64,000 nt of DNA from Syntrophaceae bacterium. Its GTDB lineage: Bacteria; Desulfobacterota; BSN033; UBA1163. Location: contig JACAEX010000048.1 in the NCBI GenBank assembly GCA_013388635.1, positions 26,999 through 90,998 on the forward strand, given 5' to 3'. A program made the translations under genes and the position numbers. Positions 50,119 to 58,908 of this stretch are shown here, piece by piece. Each line of letters starts with the position of its first letter. Within the stretch, counting starts at the first letter, position 1. The notes beneath the pieces were generated by a model. It was not told the origin of the DNA. It was given only the letters and a program-made list of their open reading frames with translations, and searched no databases.

Positions 50119-50589
50119 TTAGGAGCCATTTTTATTGAATTTTGAATGTTGGATATTGAGTTGACGAGTCATCTCCTCGACCCGATCCCTCATACTCCTG
50201 TACTCCTTTTTGAACTTCTCGCCTTTCAGTCGTGACCCTTTCAGATAATCAATCAGCCCGCTCAACTGACCGGACACGTCTTTGCACAATGATAAACCCT
50301 TATTAAACTCTCCTATTGTGATGTACTTTTGGTCGAGGGCAACATAAAATTGTGTTCTCACCTCCCCTGAAGAACCTTTCGAGATATAAAGAAACTGAAT
50401 GAATTCGCTGTTCGAACCCCGCTCAAATCCCTCCGAAATGTTAAACATGGCAGACGTGGAAGCACGCCTGATTTGATCCACCAGGCTAAAATCTCTACAG
50501 AATGGCTCTTTCTTCGTAAGATCGTAAACATATTGGACGAGCTCCCTTGCCTTCTGCCAGACGGGCAATTCCTCGAAGGTTTTAGGCAT
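50119..50589 (-). CDS. Four-helix-bundle protein (S23/IVS-type), second copy
   Basis: About 156 residues. LPVWQKARELVQYVYDLTKK opens helix 1 and DQIRRASTSAMFNISEGFER is the family hallmark; FIQFLYISKGSSGEVRTQ follows. It is clearly a different member from the one at 41453-41845. ATG 50589 follows AAGGAGG. The C-terminal residues (QHSKFNKNGS) are encoded by the flanking periodic repeat. It lies between cas6 and the Cas10-like gene and is enclosed by a 29-base direct repeat. Confidence 0.87.
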   Translation of the reverse strand: MPKTFEELPVWQKARELVQYVYDLTKKEPFCRDFSLVDQIRRASTSAMFNISEGFERGSNSEFIQFLYISKGSSGEVRTQFYVALDQKYITIGEFNKGLSLCKDVSGQLSGLIDYLKGSRLKGEKFKKEYRSMRDRVEEMTRQLNIQHSKFNKNGS

Positions 50590-50602
50590 ATCCACCTCCT
50601 TA

Positions 50603-50643
50603 ATAAAAGAAATTCAAAATTCAAGATTCAAAATTCAAAATTT
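50603..50643. repeat. 29-base perfect direct repeat, copy 2, with extra periodic units
   Basis: Copy of 49991-50019 followed by two more AAATTCAAAA units. It runs into the stop codon of cas6. Confidence 0.8.
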
Positions 50644-51618
50644 AATCTCATATTTTCCGAGACCGAAGCTGGTGCCTTTGCCTACGTGGATATATTCGCC
50701 AACAAGTAAAAAAGGGATAAACTCTTTAACAACTCCTTCAAATGTAACTGAACCGATAAAACCACCCATTTTCATTTTAGTGTCCTGACGGTTAGAATAA
50801 CGCTCCCAGTCAGACCAGTGAAGATCCTCTTTTTGAAGCTTTACACCCTTTGCCTTCTCAATCAATCCTCTAAAATCGAGAGGCAACTCTTCTCCACAAT
50901 GGAAGTAGGAAAGCAGAGAAATACGCCTGATGAGATTCCGGATCAGGATGTGAAATTCGAGTTTCGGAGATAACCTACCATCAAACTTTAACCTAGTTGG
51001 GGTCAAAAATTTAAGGTGAAGGGTTAAAGGAGAAAGGTTAAAGGAAGCAAGATCATCGATGTTTAAGATTCTGAAATTATTCTTGAGGATTTTGTCTTTT
51101 CCGGAATAAATCACTGTGCTCATTTGATCTTTTTCTGTTTCTTGCCTTTCACCTTTCACCATTGTCCTTTGGCCTACACTTTCTAAGCTGTATCTCCCTT
51201 TGCCTTTTCCGATTCCCATCCTTCCAAGCTCATCAAAGGTGTAAATGAAGTAAGGAAGGTAATCGATCGATCTACCGATCAGCGTCAATTCAAAAAGTAG
51301 CGTTTCCCCTTCCCTGTAGATCCTTTTTTCTTCTAAGGGAGGGGTGATGACAAAGGGATGCGGGGCAAATGGGTATTTTCTCATCTTTGAGGTATCCGAC
51401 GGAGGTGGGGTTTCAAAAACATAGGAATAGGCGCATTTGCCTTTGAGGATGCAGGACTCGCAAATTTTCTCTCTGTTGACACAGACGACCTTTTTGAAGG
51501 CATGGCCAAAGGCACCCCGAAAGGTTGAGCCTTTATAAGCAGGCAAGTTCATGCAATCCAATGTCTTCAGGATAAACTGAAACTTTGTGAATTTGAAATT
51601 ACTGAGTGGAGCTTCCAT
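50635..51618 (-). CDS. cas6: Cas6 pre-crRNA endoribonuclease
   Basis: A 327-residue Cas6 of the kind with the C-terminal PF10040-type domain. The N-terminal half has PAYKGSTFRGAFGHAFKKVV (about 26-45) followed by four cysteines (CVNREKICESCILKGKC), probably a metal site, and YVFETPPP. The C-terminal glycine-rich loop is VGKGTSFGLGKYEI at the extreme end. Cas6 cuts CRISPR transcripts within the repeat. It would supply crRNA to the RAMP complex downstream. Transcription upstream is isolated by a terminator. Confidence 0.88.
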   Translation of the reverse strand: MEAPLSNFKFTKFQFILKTLDCMNLPAYKGSTFRGAFGHAFKKVVCVNREKICESCILKGKCAYSYVFETPPPSDTSKMRKYPFAPHPFVITPPLEEKRIYREGETLLFELTLIGRSIDYLPYFIYTFDELGRMGIGKGKGRYSLESVGQRTMVKGERQETEKDQMSTVIYSGKDKILKNNFRILNIDDLASFNLSPLTLHLKFLTPTRLKFDGRLSPKLEFHILIRNLIRRISLLSYFHCGEELPLDFRGLIEKAKGVKLQKEDLHWSDWERYSNRQDTKMKMGGFIGSVTFEGVVKEFIPFLLVGEYIHVGKGTSFGLGKYEIKF

Positions 51619-51687
51619 GTCTTTTAATTAGCTCAATCAATTTAAGGAGTTGTACTACCGCAAATCAATTCAAATATCGATTTCCTT

Positions 51688-51720
51688 TAAAAAACAAAAC
51701 CCCATTTTTAAAATGGGGTT
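51688..51720 (-). terminator. Terminator between iorAB and cas6
   Basis: AACCCCATTT / AAATGGGGTT form a ten-pair stem. On the minus strand it is followed by TTGTTTTTTA, so it ends the iorAB transcript. The rest of the 51619-51975 gap shows no gene; it is A+T-rich with short repeated CTACTAAATCTCTACTAAAT. Confidence 0.75.
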
Positions 51721-51975
51721 CGACTTCGGTCTCCAGTCCATATACCCATCCCCTATATGATCAAAGGTTTAGAGGATGTAATAAACGGCCTATTTTCGGG
51801 GAGAATCTACTAAATCTCTACTAAATAGTCAAGCTAAAATTACTGGCCAATGGCTTGATTTTTACGAATGCGGGGATTGGGGAATTGATAGTTGCGGTAT
51901 CAGGAATTTATGGAATTAGCGAAGTAGTCTCCCGCTTTGGTGATCTCGATCTCTTGCGATTATAAACAGGGCTTC

Positions 51976-52566
51976 TCAGCTTCTGGAGATCTGTTCTCTT
52001 CCTGCAGCAAAGGCCTTCTGATTCAGTTCGTGGACCTTTGGAGGGAGGTGCTTGAGAATGGTTTCCAACCAGAGGCTCTCTGCCACCTCAAAGAATTTCG
52101 ATATCGCACCGAGAAGCACCACATTTGCGGCCCGGACATCTCCGATCTGAAGGGCGATCTCCGTTCCTTTCACCAAATAGAAATCCTTGAATCTCGATCG
52201 AACGATCTCGGGAATGTCTCTGGGATACTCCATCTCTCCCAGATTGACGATGGGTGGATTGATCTTGTGATCGTTGATGATCACCTTGCCCTGGGGTCTC
52301 AAATGGTTGAGCCAGCGAAGCCCTTCGAGCTGCTCGAAGGCGAAGAGGATGTCAACCTCTCCCTCCTTAATCAGGGGGGAATAGACCTTCTTGCCGAAAC
52401 GGAAATGGGAGGTGACAATCCCTCCCCTCATCGCCATCCCATGAACCTCGCTTTTCTTCACGTCATACCCGGCTCCCATGAAAACCTCGGACATGATGTC
52501 GCTGGCCAGGATGACGCCCTGTCCTCCAACACCTGCTAACAAGATATTGGTGGTCAAATCCTCCAT
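51976..52566 (-). CDS. iorB: Indolepyruvate:ferredoxin oxidoreductase beta subunit
   Basis: A 196-residue gamma-type domain of the pyruvate:ferredoxin oxidoreductase family. GVGGQGVILASDIMSEVF (about 11-28) and SEVHGMAMRGGIVTSHFRFG are diagnostic. With IorA it converts arylpyruvates to aryl-acetyl-CoA and reduced ferredoxin in amino-acid fermentation, or works in reverse. ATG 52566 (MEDLTTNILL) is chosen; the frame runs on upstream within the iorA end region without a better start. It lies 73 bases after the iorA stop codon. Confidence 0.93.
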   Translation of the reverse strand: MEDLTTNILLAGVGGQGVILASDIMSEVFMGAGYDVKKSEVHGMAMRGGIVTSHFRFGKKVYSPLIKEGEVDILFAFEQLEGLRWLNHLRPQGKVIINDHKINPPIVNLGEMEYPRDIPEIVRSRFKDFYLVKGTEIALQIGDVRAANVVLLGAISKFFEVAESLWLETILKHLPPKVHELNQKAFAAGREQISRS

Positions 52567-52639
52567 GCGCCTTTCTTCCTTTCCTAACCTGGTATAGCGA
52601 GAAGCAACAGGTTTTGTGATCACAAATTCAAATATTGGT

Positions 52640-54466
52640 TTACACGGTCTCAAAACCGAAGATCGGTCTCTCTTCCCCGCTCTGGATCGCCCCGAACTTA
52701 CAGACCTGATAACAGAGATGACATCCGGGGCAGAGGGTCGGATCGATACGGGCAATCCCTTTTCTTTTCTTCCCTTCCGCTGTGAAGGCCATCTCCCCTT
52801 CTACGGGTTGATAAGAGATGGCCGGACAACCTAAGTTGACGCAGGTTTTACACCCCACACAAAGGGTCTCGTCGACCCGTAGAGGTTTATTCAGCTTTTT
52901 AAATGCCCTCCGGAGGAGCATGCATGGGCCTTCGCTCACGATGAGGGAGGGCTCCTCCTTTTCGATCTCCTCCCTCACCACCTTTTCCGTCTCCTCTAAA
53001 TTCCAGGGGTTTACCCGCCTCGGATTCTCAATCCCCAGGGCCCGCCCCAGTTCGATGAAATCGATCTTGTGAGTCTTCTCCCCGCGGATCGTATAACCCG
53101 TGCCCGGATGCTCCTGTGAACCGGTCATCCCAGTGGTTCGGTTATCCAGGATGATGATCGTGGCATAGCTCTTGTTGTAACACACATTCATTAAGGGATG
53201 GACTCCGGCATGAAGGAATGTGGAGTCTCCGATCACTCCGACGATCTTTCCCCGGCCTTTTTCTCCCAGAGCCTTTGCCATTCCGTGGACTGCTCCAATA
53301 CTCGAGCCCATGCAGACATTGGAGTGGATCACGCTCAAAGGAGGGTAGCCTCCCAGTGTATAACAGCCGATGTCGCCAGCGGTATAGACCTTCAATTTCT
53401 TCAGGACAGCAAATACTCCCCTGTGAGGACATCCAGGACAGAGATTGGGCGGCCTCGGAGGAACCGACCCTGTGAAGACCGGCTGGGGCGCTTTGAACCT
53501 CTTTCCCAGGACCCCCTTTTCAACGATCAGTGGATTCAGTTCCCCACAAATTGGAAATCTGTCCTTTCCACCCTTTGGCCTGAAACCCATCGCCCTGATA
53601 TTCTCCTCAAGGAAAGGATCGAGTTCTTCGATCACGTAGACCTTCTTCACCTTCCTAAAAAATTCTCCGATCAGGCGCTTGGGCAGAGGCCACACCATGC
53701 CTAACTTGAGGTATGAATAATCTGGAAAGACCTCTTTCGCATACTGGTAGGAGATCCCCGCGGTGATGATCCCAACGGTCGGGTCATTGATCTCCATTTG
53801 GTTCCCTGAAAATTGCTCTGCAAAATCCTTCAACTTCAGAAGACGCTCTTCCATCACCCTATGCCTGATCCGGGCAAAGGAAGGGAGCATTGTAAATTTC
53901 TCTGTCTGCTTACGGATCTCGACAGAGACCGGCGGGACGACGGGCTCTCCCAATTCAACGATCCCTTTGGCATGAGAAATTCGGGTCACGCTTCTCACCA
54001 TGACCGGGGTGTCAAACTCCTCGCTCACCTCAAAGGCCAATTTGGTAAAATCCTTCGCCTCCTGGCTATCGCTCGGTTCAAACATCGGGACCTTCGCAAA
54101 TTTAGCGTAGTTGCGGTTGTCCTGTTCGTTCTGAGAGCTATAAAGCTCTGGATCATCGCAGGTGATCAGGACCAGGCCTCCATTTACCCCGACATAGGAG
54201 AGGGTCATGAACGGATCGGCAGCGACATTGAGGCCCACATGTTTCATGGACGCCATTGCTCTTGCTCCTGCCATCGAGGCCCCGGCTACAACTTCCAATG
54301 CCACCTTCTCATTCGGAGACCATTCAGCATAGATGTCCTTATATTCCCTCGAAATGTTCTCCATTATCTCAGTGCTCGGCGTGCCCGGATAAGCAGCTGC
54401 AACCCTGACCCCTGCCTCATATGCCCCCCGGGCAATGGCCTCATTTCCGCTCATTATCTTCTTCAT
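52640..54466 (-). CDS. iorA: Indolepyruvate:ferredoxin oxidoreductase alpha subunit
   Basis: About 608 residues. The N-terminal pyrimidine domain has AAYPGTPSTEIMENI. The TPP-binding domain has CPGCPHRGVF and GDSTFLHAGVHPLMN with NRTTGMTGSQEHPGTG. Two C-terminal [4Fe-4S] clusters are formed by CVGCKTCVNLGCP and CPGCHLCYQVCKFGA. It is the catalytic subunit for oxidative decarboxylation of aromatic 2-oxo acids. ATG 54466 has a GGAG site; the frame extends seven codons further. Confidence 0.95.
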   Translation of the reverse strand: MKKIMSGNEAIARGAYEAGVRVAAAYPGTPSTEIMENISREYKDIYAEWSPNEKVALEVVAGASMAGARAMASMKHVGLNVAADPFMTLSYVGVNGGLVLITCDDPELYSSQNEQDNRNYAKFAKVPMFEPSDSQEAKDFTKLAFEVSEEFDTPVMVRSVTRISHAKGIVELGEPVVPPVSVEIRKQTEKFTMLPSFARIRHRVMEERLLKLKDFAEQFSGNQMEINDPTVGIITAGISYQYAKEVFPDYSYLKLGMVWPLPKRLIGEFFRKVKKVYVIEELDPFLEENIRAMGFRPKGGKDRFPICGELNPLIVEKGVLGKRFKAPQPVFTGSVPPRPPNLCPGCPHRGVFAVLKKLKVYTAGDIGCYTLGGYPPLSVIHSNVCMGSSIGAVHGMAKALGEKGRGKIVGVIGDSTFLHAGVHPLMNVCYNKSYATIIILDNRTTGMTGSQEHPGTGYTIRGEKTHKIDFIELGRALGIENPRRVNPWNLEETEKVVREEIEKEEPSLIVSEGPCMLLRRAFKKLNKPLRVDETLCVGCKTCVNLGCPAISYQPVEGEMAFTAEGKKRKGIARIDPTLCPGCHLCYQVCKFGAIQSGEERPIFGFETV

Positions 54467-54632
54467 ACACAACTCCAGGATTTCCAATTTTGATCACGAA
54501 TATAAAGTACTGAAAGTTTTGTCAAGTGAAAAATTTAACTTGTTTAGGTTTACCTCTTCTCCGATCAGCTCCAAGATCTTCCTATCTCTCAGAACTCTCT
54601 GCCCCCTATCACGTTAAGGCGATATTCTGGGG

Positions 54633-55346
54633 TTACTGGCCGGTCATGTTCTCCAGGATGGAGATCTTCCTTAACACCGCATTGGTCATCGATGATTTCT
54701 GAGACAGCTTTAAGAAGGCCCTGTAATTTTCCAGCGCCTCTTTCTTCTTATTCAGCTTCTCATAACAACGGCCAAGGCCGAGATAAGCATTTGGCAGTTG
54801 AAAGGTCTCGCCCCCTTCAACGATCTTCTGATAATTCTCAAGGGCCTTTTCATATTCCCTCTTTCCTTCATAGGAGTAGGCCAGACCCTCGAGTGCGAAG
54901 GCGCGGTAGAGCCTCTCCTTCGGCCCTTTGCGAAGAAAAGCCTCATACGATTTTGCCGCCTCTTCAAATTCTCCTATTCGGAGTTGAACATTTCCCTTGT
55001 AGAGAAGGGAGAGTCTTCCAGAAGAGGTCCGTGGGAATTTTTTAATAATTTCGGCAAATCTCTCCGAAAGGTTCTGATATACCGAGGTAGACTCCTCCTG
55101 GTAGGGAGAGCTGGCCATCCGGAGCATTTCCATGGCCGAGCTGAATTTTCGATGGGCCTCCTCTTCCTTGCTCGCCTCCCACTTCTGGAAGACGAAGACG
55201 GATAGGGCGATCACGAAGACAATGATCCCTCCTAAAACAATCTTCTTCGAATGCTTGGTCACCCAGAGAAAGGCCCTCTCCGTGAAACTGATGAATTCGT
55301 CCGGTTCCTTCAACTTCTTCTTGCTGATTTTCTTCATCCTTGCCAT
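54633..55346 (-). CDS. YfgM-like inner-membrane TPR protein
   Basis: A 237-residue protein. After a basic N-terminus there is one TM at about 36-54 (KKIVLGGIIVFVIALSVFVF), then a periplasmic domain of TPR-like helices, including LLYKGNVQLRIGEFEEAAKS, AFALEGLAYSYEGKREYEKA and AYLGLGRCYEKLNKKKEALE. YfgM-type proteins contact the Sec translocon and periplasmic chaperones. It lies 75 bases downstream of selB and may share its transcript. Confidence 0.82.
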   Translation of the reverse strand: MARMKKISKKKLKEPDEFISFTERAFLWVTKHSKKIVLGGIIVFVIALSVFVFQKWEASKEEEAHRKFSSAMEMLRMASSPYQEESTSVYQNLSERFAEIIKKFPRTSSGRLSLLYKGNVQLRIGEFEEAAKSYEAFLRKGPKERLYRAFALEGLAYSYEGKREYEKALENYQKIVEGGETFQLPNAYLGLGRCYEKLNKKKEALENYRAFLKLSQKSSMTNAVLRKISILENMTGQ

Positions 55347-55421
55347 CTCAAAACCCTTCTTTCCGTTTTTTACCTATATATCTTTGCCCTGCTTTATTGT
55401 CAATCCTGCTGACGTGACTTA

Positions 55422-57332
55422 TCAGGAGGAGGTTCGTAGCAGCCTCTTCTCGCCCACCCGCACGGTCAGCTTGATCTGATCGAAATATTCGATCAATGGG
55501 ATCACATACTTTCGCGAGGCACCGGTCAGCTCTTTGAATTGGGAGGTGCTGATCTCCTGATGCCTCTTTAAATAGCTCGTCAACTCCTGCTTCAGATTTT
55601 CAAAGGGGACCCGGTGAAAGTACATCCCGCTTCGGACCCTGACCAGCACCCCTTCGTTCAAAAGATGCTCGAAGACAGCCAGGACCTCCTCCTCTTTTTC
55701 AGCCCATTGTTCCGACAATTCCTTGGGCGAAGGTGGCTGGAGCCCTCCCTGGAGGACCGCCTCCTCGATCCGCTTGACCAATCCCTTCTCGTCGCTGGAA
55801 AAGACCTGATGTTCGGTTAGCCTCAATTTATCCTTCTCGATCACCACCTCTTTTGATTGAGTCAAATCGCTGATCAGGATCTGAAAGAGCTTAACCTCCA
55901 CATCGATCGGAAGTTTTGTCCTCAACTCCTCCTTGGCCAAACCGGTCTTCATCGGAAATCTCTGATGGAATTCTTTCAAATGCATCAAGGCCATCCCCTT
56001 TAACCGGTCATATTGGCCCATTTCAACCACCTTCAACCTCTCAGAATCGACCAAAAGAAGATCGCGCCTCTCGATCATCTTTTTGAGTGTTCTCTGGATC
56101 TCATCCGGAGGCATGGCCACCCGGTTCAACAGGTCACCGAGTGTAATACCCGCTACCCCCGAACGGAGGATATGGTGGCTGAGGACCTGCTCCTGGCTTC
56201 CGTCTCTGAGGAGGGTCAGGTCATCGATCACCGACGGAGAGTGTCGCCTGTGTTTGACCGGCTGGGTGTCCAGCACCACCCCTCCGCCAAGCGTCTGGAC
56301 AGTTCCGGAGCCACGGATCACAAAATGATCCTGGGGTAAAGCGACCACTGGCCGTTCCAATCTCAACTGAGCAAACCCTCCTTCGCCCGGTGCCAGCTCT
56401 TCGCGGTCGAGAAGGAAGATCGATGCGGTAGTAGAATTTGTACCAATATGAAATCTCTGTTGGGTTCGATGTCTTAAGGGCCGGGGCGCACTGGCTAAGT
56501 ACTCAAGATAGACATCGAGCACCTTAGTGGGAGAGAGGGTCTTCGGCCGAACCAGAACATCCCCCCGCTCGACAGCAGAGGTTTCGATCCCCTGGAGGTT
56601 GACCGCAGTTCTTTCTCCGGCCATAGCTTCTTCGACCGAGCGATTGTAGACCTGGAGGTTTCGCACCTTGCCTTCGATGCCTGACGGTAGCACCTCCACC
56701 GTCTCTCCTGACGAGATCTTCCCGGAAATCGTCGTCCCAGTGACGACCGTACCAAACCCTTTCATAGTAAAGACTCGATCGATCGGCAACCGGAACAGGC
56801 CGTCGGACGACCTTTCCTCAACCTCCTTTGAGAGAGAATCAAGGGTCGAAATCAGGTCCGGAATTCCCTCTCCTGTGGTGGAAGAAACAGACAGGATGGG
56901 CGCATCTTTTAAAAACGTATCTTGCGTGATCTCGACTGCCTCTTCCCTTACGATCTCCAGAAGCTCACGATCAACGAGATCGATCTTTGTCAAGACGATC
57001 AACCCCTTTTTGACCTTCAGGAGCCTGCAGATGTCCAGGTGCTCCCTGGTTTGGGGCATCACGCCCTCATCCGCAGCGATCACGAGAGCGACAAGGTCGA
57101 TCCCCCAGGCGCCTGCCACCATGTGTTTGACAAATCTCTCGTGTCCGGGCACATCGATAATGCCCAACCGTATGCCGCTTGGAAGGGTTAAGAAAGCAAA
57201 TCCCAATTCGATCGTGATCCCCCGCTCCTTCTCTTCCTTCAACCGGTCCGTATCGACTCCGGTAAGGGCCTTCACCAGGGCGGTCTTTCCATGGTCGATG
57301 TGGCCAGCTGTTCCGAGAATCACACGTTTCAT
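55422..57332 (-). CDS. selB: Selenocysteine-specific elongation factor SelB
   Basis: A 636-residue SelB. The GTPase domain has GTAGHIDHGKTALVKAL (G1), ERGITIELGFAFL (G2), IDVPGHERF (G3) and LTKIDLVDRE (G4). EF-Tu-like domains II and III follow, then a C-terminal half with winged-helix repeats that bind SECIS RNA (from about 365). It delivers Sec-tRNA to UGA codons. Its presence supports the UGA-containing glutaredoxin at 31.5 kb. No selA, selD or selC was found in the window. Confidence 0.95.
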   Translation of the reverse strand: MKRVILGTAGHIDHGKTALVKALTGVDTDRLKEEKERGITIELGFAFLTLPSGIRLGIIDVPGHERFVKHMVAGAWGIDLVALVIAADEGVMPQTREHLDICRLLKVKKGLIVLTKIDLVDRELLEIVREEAVEITQDTFLKDAPILSVSSTTGEGIPDLISTLDSLSKEVEERSSDGLFRLPIDRVFTMKGFGTVVTGTTISGKISSGETVEVLPSGIEGKVRNLQVYNRSVEEAMAGERTAVNLQGIETSAVERGDVLVRPKTLSPTKVLDVYLEYLASAPRPLRHRTQQRFHIGTNSTTASIFLLDREELAPGEGGFAQLRLERPVVALPQDHFVIRGSGTVQTLGGGVVLDTQPVKHRRHSPSVIDDLTLLRDGSQEQVLSHHILRSGVAGITLGDLLNRVAMPPDEIQRTLKKMIERRDLLLVDSERLKVVEMGQYDRLKGMALMHLKEFHQRFPMKTGLAKEELRTKLPIDVEVKLFQILISDLTQSKEVVIEKDKLRLTEHQVFSSDEKGLVKRIEEAVLQGGLQPPSPKELSEQWAEKEEEVLAVFEHLLNEGVLVRVRSGMYFHRVPFENLKQELTSYLKRHQEISTSQFKELTGASRKYVIPLIEYFDQIKLTVRVGEKRLLRTSS

Positions 57333-57936
57333 GAAACCATCCTCTTTTCAATTCCCGTTATTTTTAAACGATAACAAAAAAAAGAACCTCGTTTCAACTC
57401 TCCCCCCGCCCTTTCAAAGCCCTCTGCTGCGGGCATTAGAATCTTATACCCCTTTCGATACCAGTAAATCTCGGCCTTTCCAGTCTGGGGGATCTTCTTT
57501 CATTGATCCTGCTGTACTTTCCCGCAGGGCCGTTCTGCAATCTTTTTAAAATCAAGGGCTGGAGGCTGGAGACGTCTCTGAATGCAGTAAAATCAAGGCC
57601 CAGAAGGATGTCTTTCTCTTTTGTTCAAATCCTGTGGAAAAAGATGATTAATGCTGGCTACGTCTGCAATTCCATTGGCAAATCAAATTTGTCATGGCTT
57701 TGCTTCTTAAAAAAATTAATGATCTCAATAACTTAAAAAATTGTGGTCTCACCCTTTCAAAATCCTATATCTTGTGGCTCCTTCGACCGTCTTTCAACCT
57801 CCTCTGTTCATAACCTGTTTATATGGCCATCTTTCGAGAGGGCAATCTTCGATGCCATTCCCTGACAAAAAAGGGGAGGAATTTCCTTCCTCCCCTGATT
57901 GTCAGAATGGAAAAGCGGAACTTAGCTTATGAAAGC
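57333..57936. other. 604-base intergenic region between HU and selB
   Basis: No credible gene, tRNA or repeat is seen apart from the HU terminator at 57866-57896. The sequence is A+T-rich with frames under 80 codons and no coding-like periodicity by eye. The selB promoter must lie here, but I cannot place it. Confidence 0.5.
57866..57896 (-). terminator. Terminator of the HU gene
   Basis: AGGGGAGGAA / TTCCTCCCCT form a ten-pair stem with a five-base loop, followed on the minus strand by TTTTTTG. It lies 40 bases past the HU stop codon. Confidence 0.9.
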
Positions 57937-58209
57937 TCACTTGATGGCACTTCTCAAGAGATTGCCTGCTTTGAATTTTGCTACCCGGGTTGCCGGGATC
58001 TTAATCTCTTTCCCGGTCTGAGGATTTCTTCCTGTTCTTGCCTTCCTCTTCGACACAGAAAAAGTCCCGAATCCTGTTAAGGTTAACTTATCCCCTTTCT
58101 TCAACGCCTTCGTCACACAACCGGTGAAAGCGTTCAGCGCCTTCTCAGCCGACGCTTTCGATATCTTAGCCTCCTTCCCTATGCTGGCGATCAATTCCGC
58201 CTTGGTCAT
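57937..58209 (-). CDS. HU/IHF-family DNA-binding protein
   Basis: A 90-residue DNABII protein, the standard length for HU. MTKAELIASIGKEAKISKAS begins the helical dimer domain; LTGFGTFSVSKRKARTGRNP is the DNA-intercalating arm signature; KIPATRVAKFKAGNLL closes the fold. It bends and compacts DNA as a dimer. A strong GGGAGGTGA site and a strong terminator suggest a highly expressed single-gene transcript. Confidence 0.95.
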   Translation of the reverse strand: MTKAELIASIGKEAKISKASAEKALNAFTGCVTKALKKGDKLTLTGFGTFSVSKRKARTGRNPQTGKEIKIPATRVAKFKAGNLLRSAIK

Positions 58210-58314
58210 TTAAATCACCTCCCTTTCTTTGTTCTCAATTCGATTCAGATCCTGATCACTCGATGGAAAATTGCTTGCCATGATAAACCACCGACATTTT
58301 AAAAGTCAAGTCTT

Positions 58315-58908
58315 TTATTTTTTAATCCATATGGTTGGCAATGAAGTTCTGCCATCGCATGAAATCTTGATCTGGAGATCGTCCGGATCAATCCCCAGGA
58401 TCGAGAAGATCTTATTCTCGATCCGCCGAGTAGCCCTCTTGAGCTGCTCCATCTGTTCAGAGGCCTTCTGGCTCTTTCCATATCGCTCCATAAGGTCCCT
58501 GAACCTCTCCTCCAGAGAGACGAGGTGATCATGTTGAACCCGCTTATCAGCATAATTGACGATCTCCTCTTCTGTCACCCAGGAGGAATCGTCTTCTCTC
58601 GATAGATAAATATGCTCGGCCACGATCTCACCCACCCGAGCGTAGCCCATCCTTCTTAGAAACTCAGAGCCTGTCCGCGCATGGTCGGCCTTCGTCTTCA
58701 GACACTCTGACTTGGTCAGGTCATGCAACAGGGACGCCGCCTCTATTAGCTCGAGGTCAAGCCTCTGACCTTTCTTATTCAATTCCACGGCGAGGTAAAG
58801 CGCGACCCTTGCGACTTCGATACTATGGTCGACAATATGGCTGAGCATGCCACACTGGCTCATCAACCTGAAACACTCATCCCTGGTGGGGATCCTCTTC
58901 GCCTTCAT
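58315..58908 (-). CDS. HD-domain phosphohydrolase
   Basis: A 197-residue protein with an HD metal site: H in SHIVDHSIEVARVA (about 24-37), the HD pair in SLLHDLTKSEC (about 60-70), and later AEHIYLSRED and NYADKRVQHD. The family hydrolyses phosphate bonds of nucleotides or similar molecules. The ATG overlaps the rmuC stop codon (ATGA), implying coupling. The substrate is unknown. Confidence 0.87.
   Translation of the reverse strand: MKAKRIPTRDECFRLMSQCGMLSHIVDHSIEVARVALYLAVELNKKGQRLDLELIEAASLLHDLTKSECLKTKADHARTGSEFLRRMGYARVGEIVAEHIYLSREDDSSWVTEEEIVNYADKRVQHDHLVSLEERFRDLMERYGKSQKASEQMEQLKRATRRIENKIFSILGIDPDDLQIKISCDGRTSLPTIWIKK

Noticed and set aside
42150-51618. Prophage or transposon origin for the CRISPR-like region
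   Set aside because: No integrase, transposase, phage structural gene, tRNA target or terminal inverted repeats were seen; only local direct repeats are present.
53813-54493. 226-codon plus-strand frame
   Set aside because: It is antisense to iorA with no recognisable domain or ribosome site.
57615-57650. tRNA-like T-loop word GTTCAAATC in the selB/HU gap (possible selC)
   Set aside because: No pairing T-stem, acceptor stem or anticodon arm can be folded around it.
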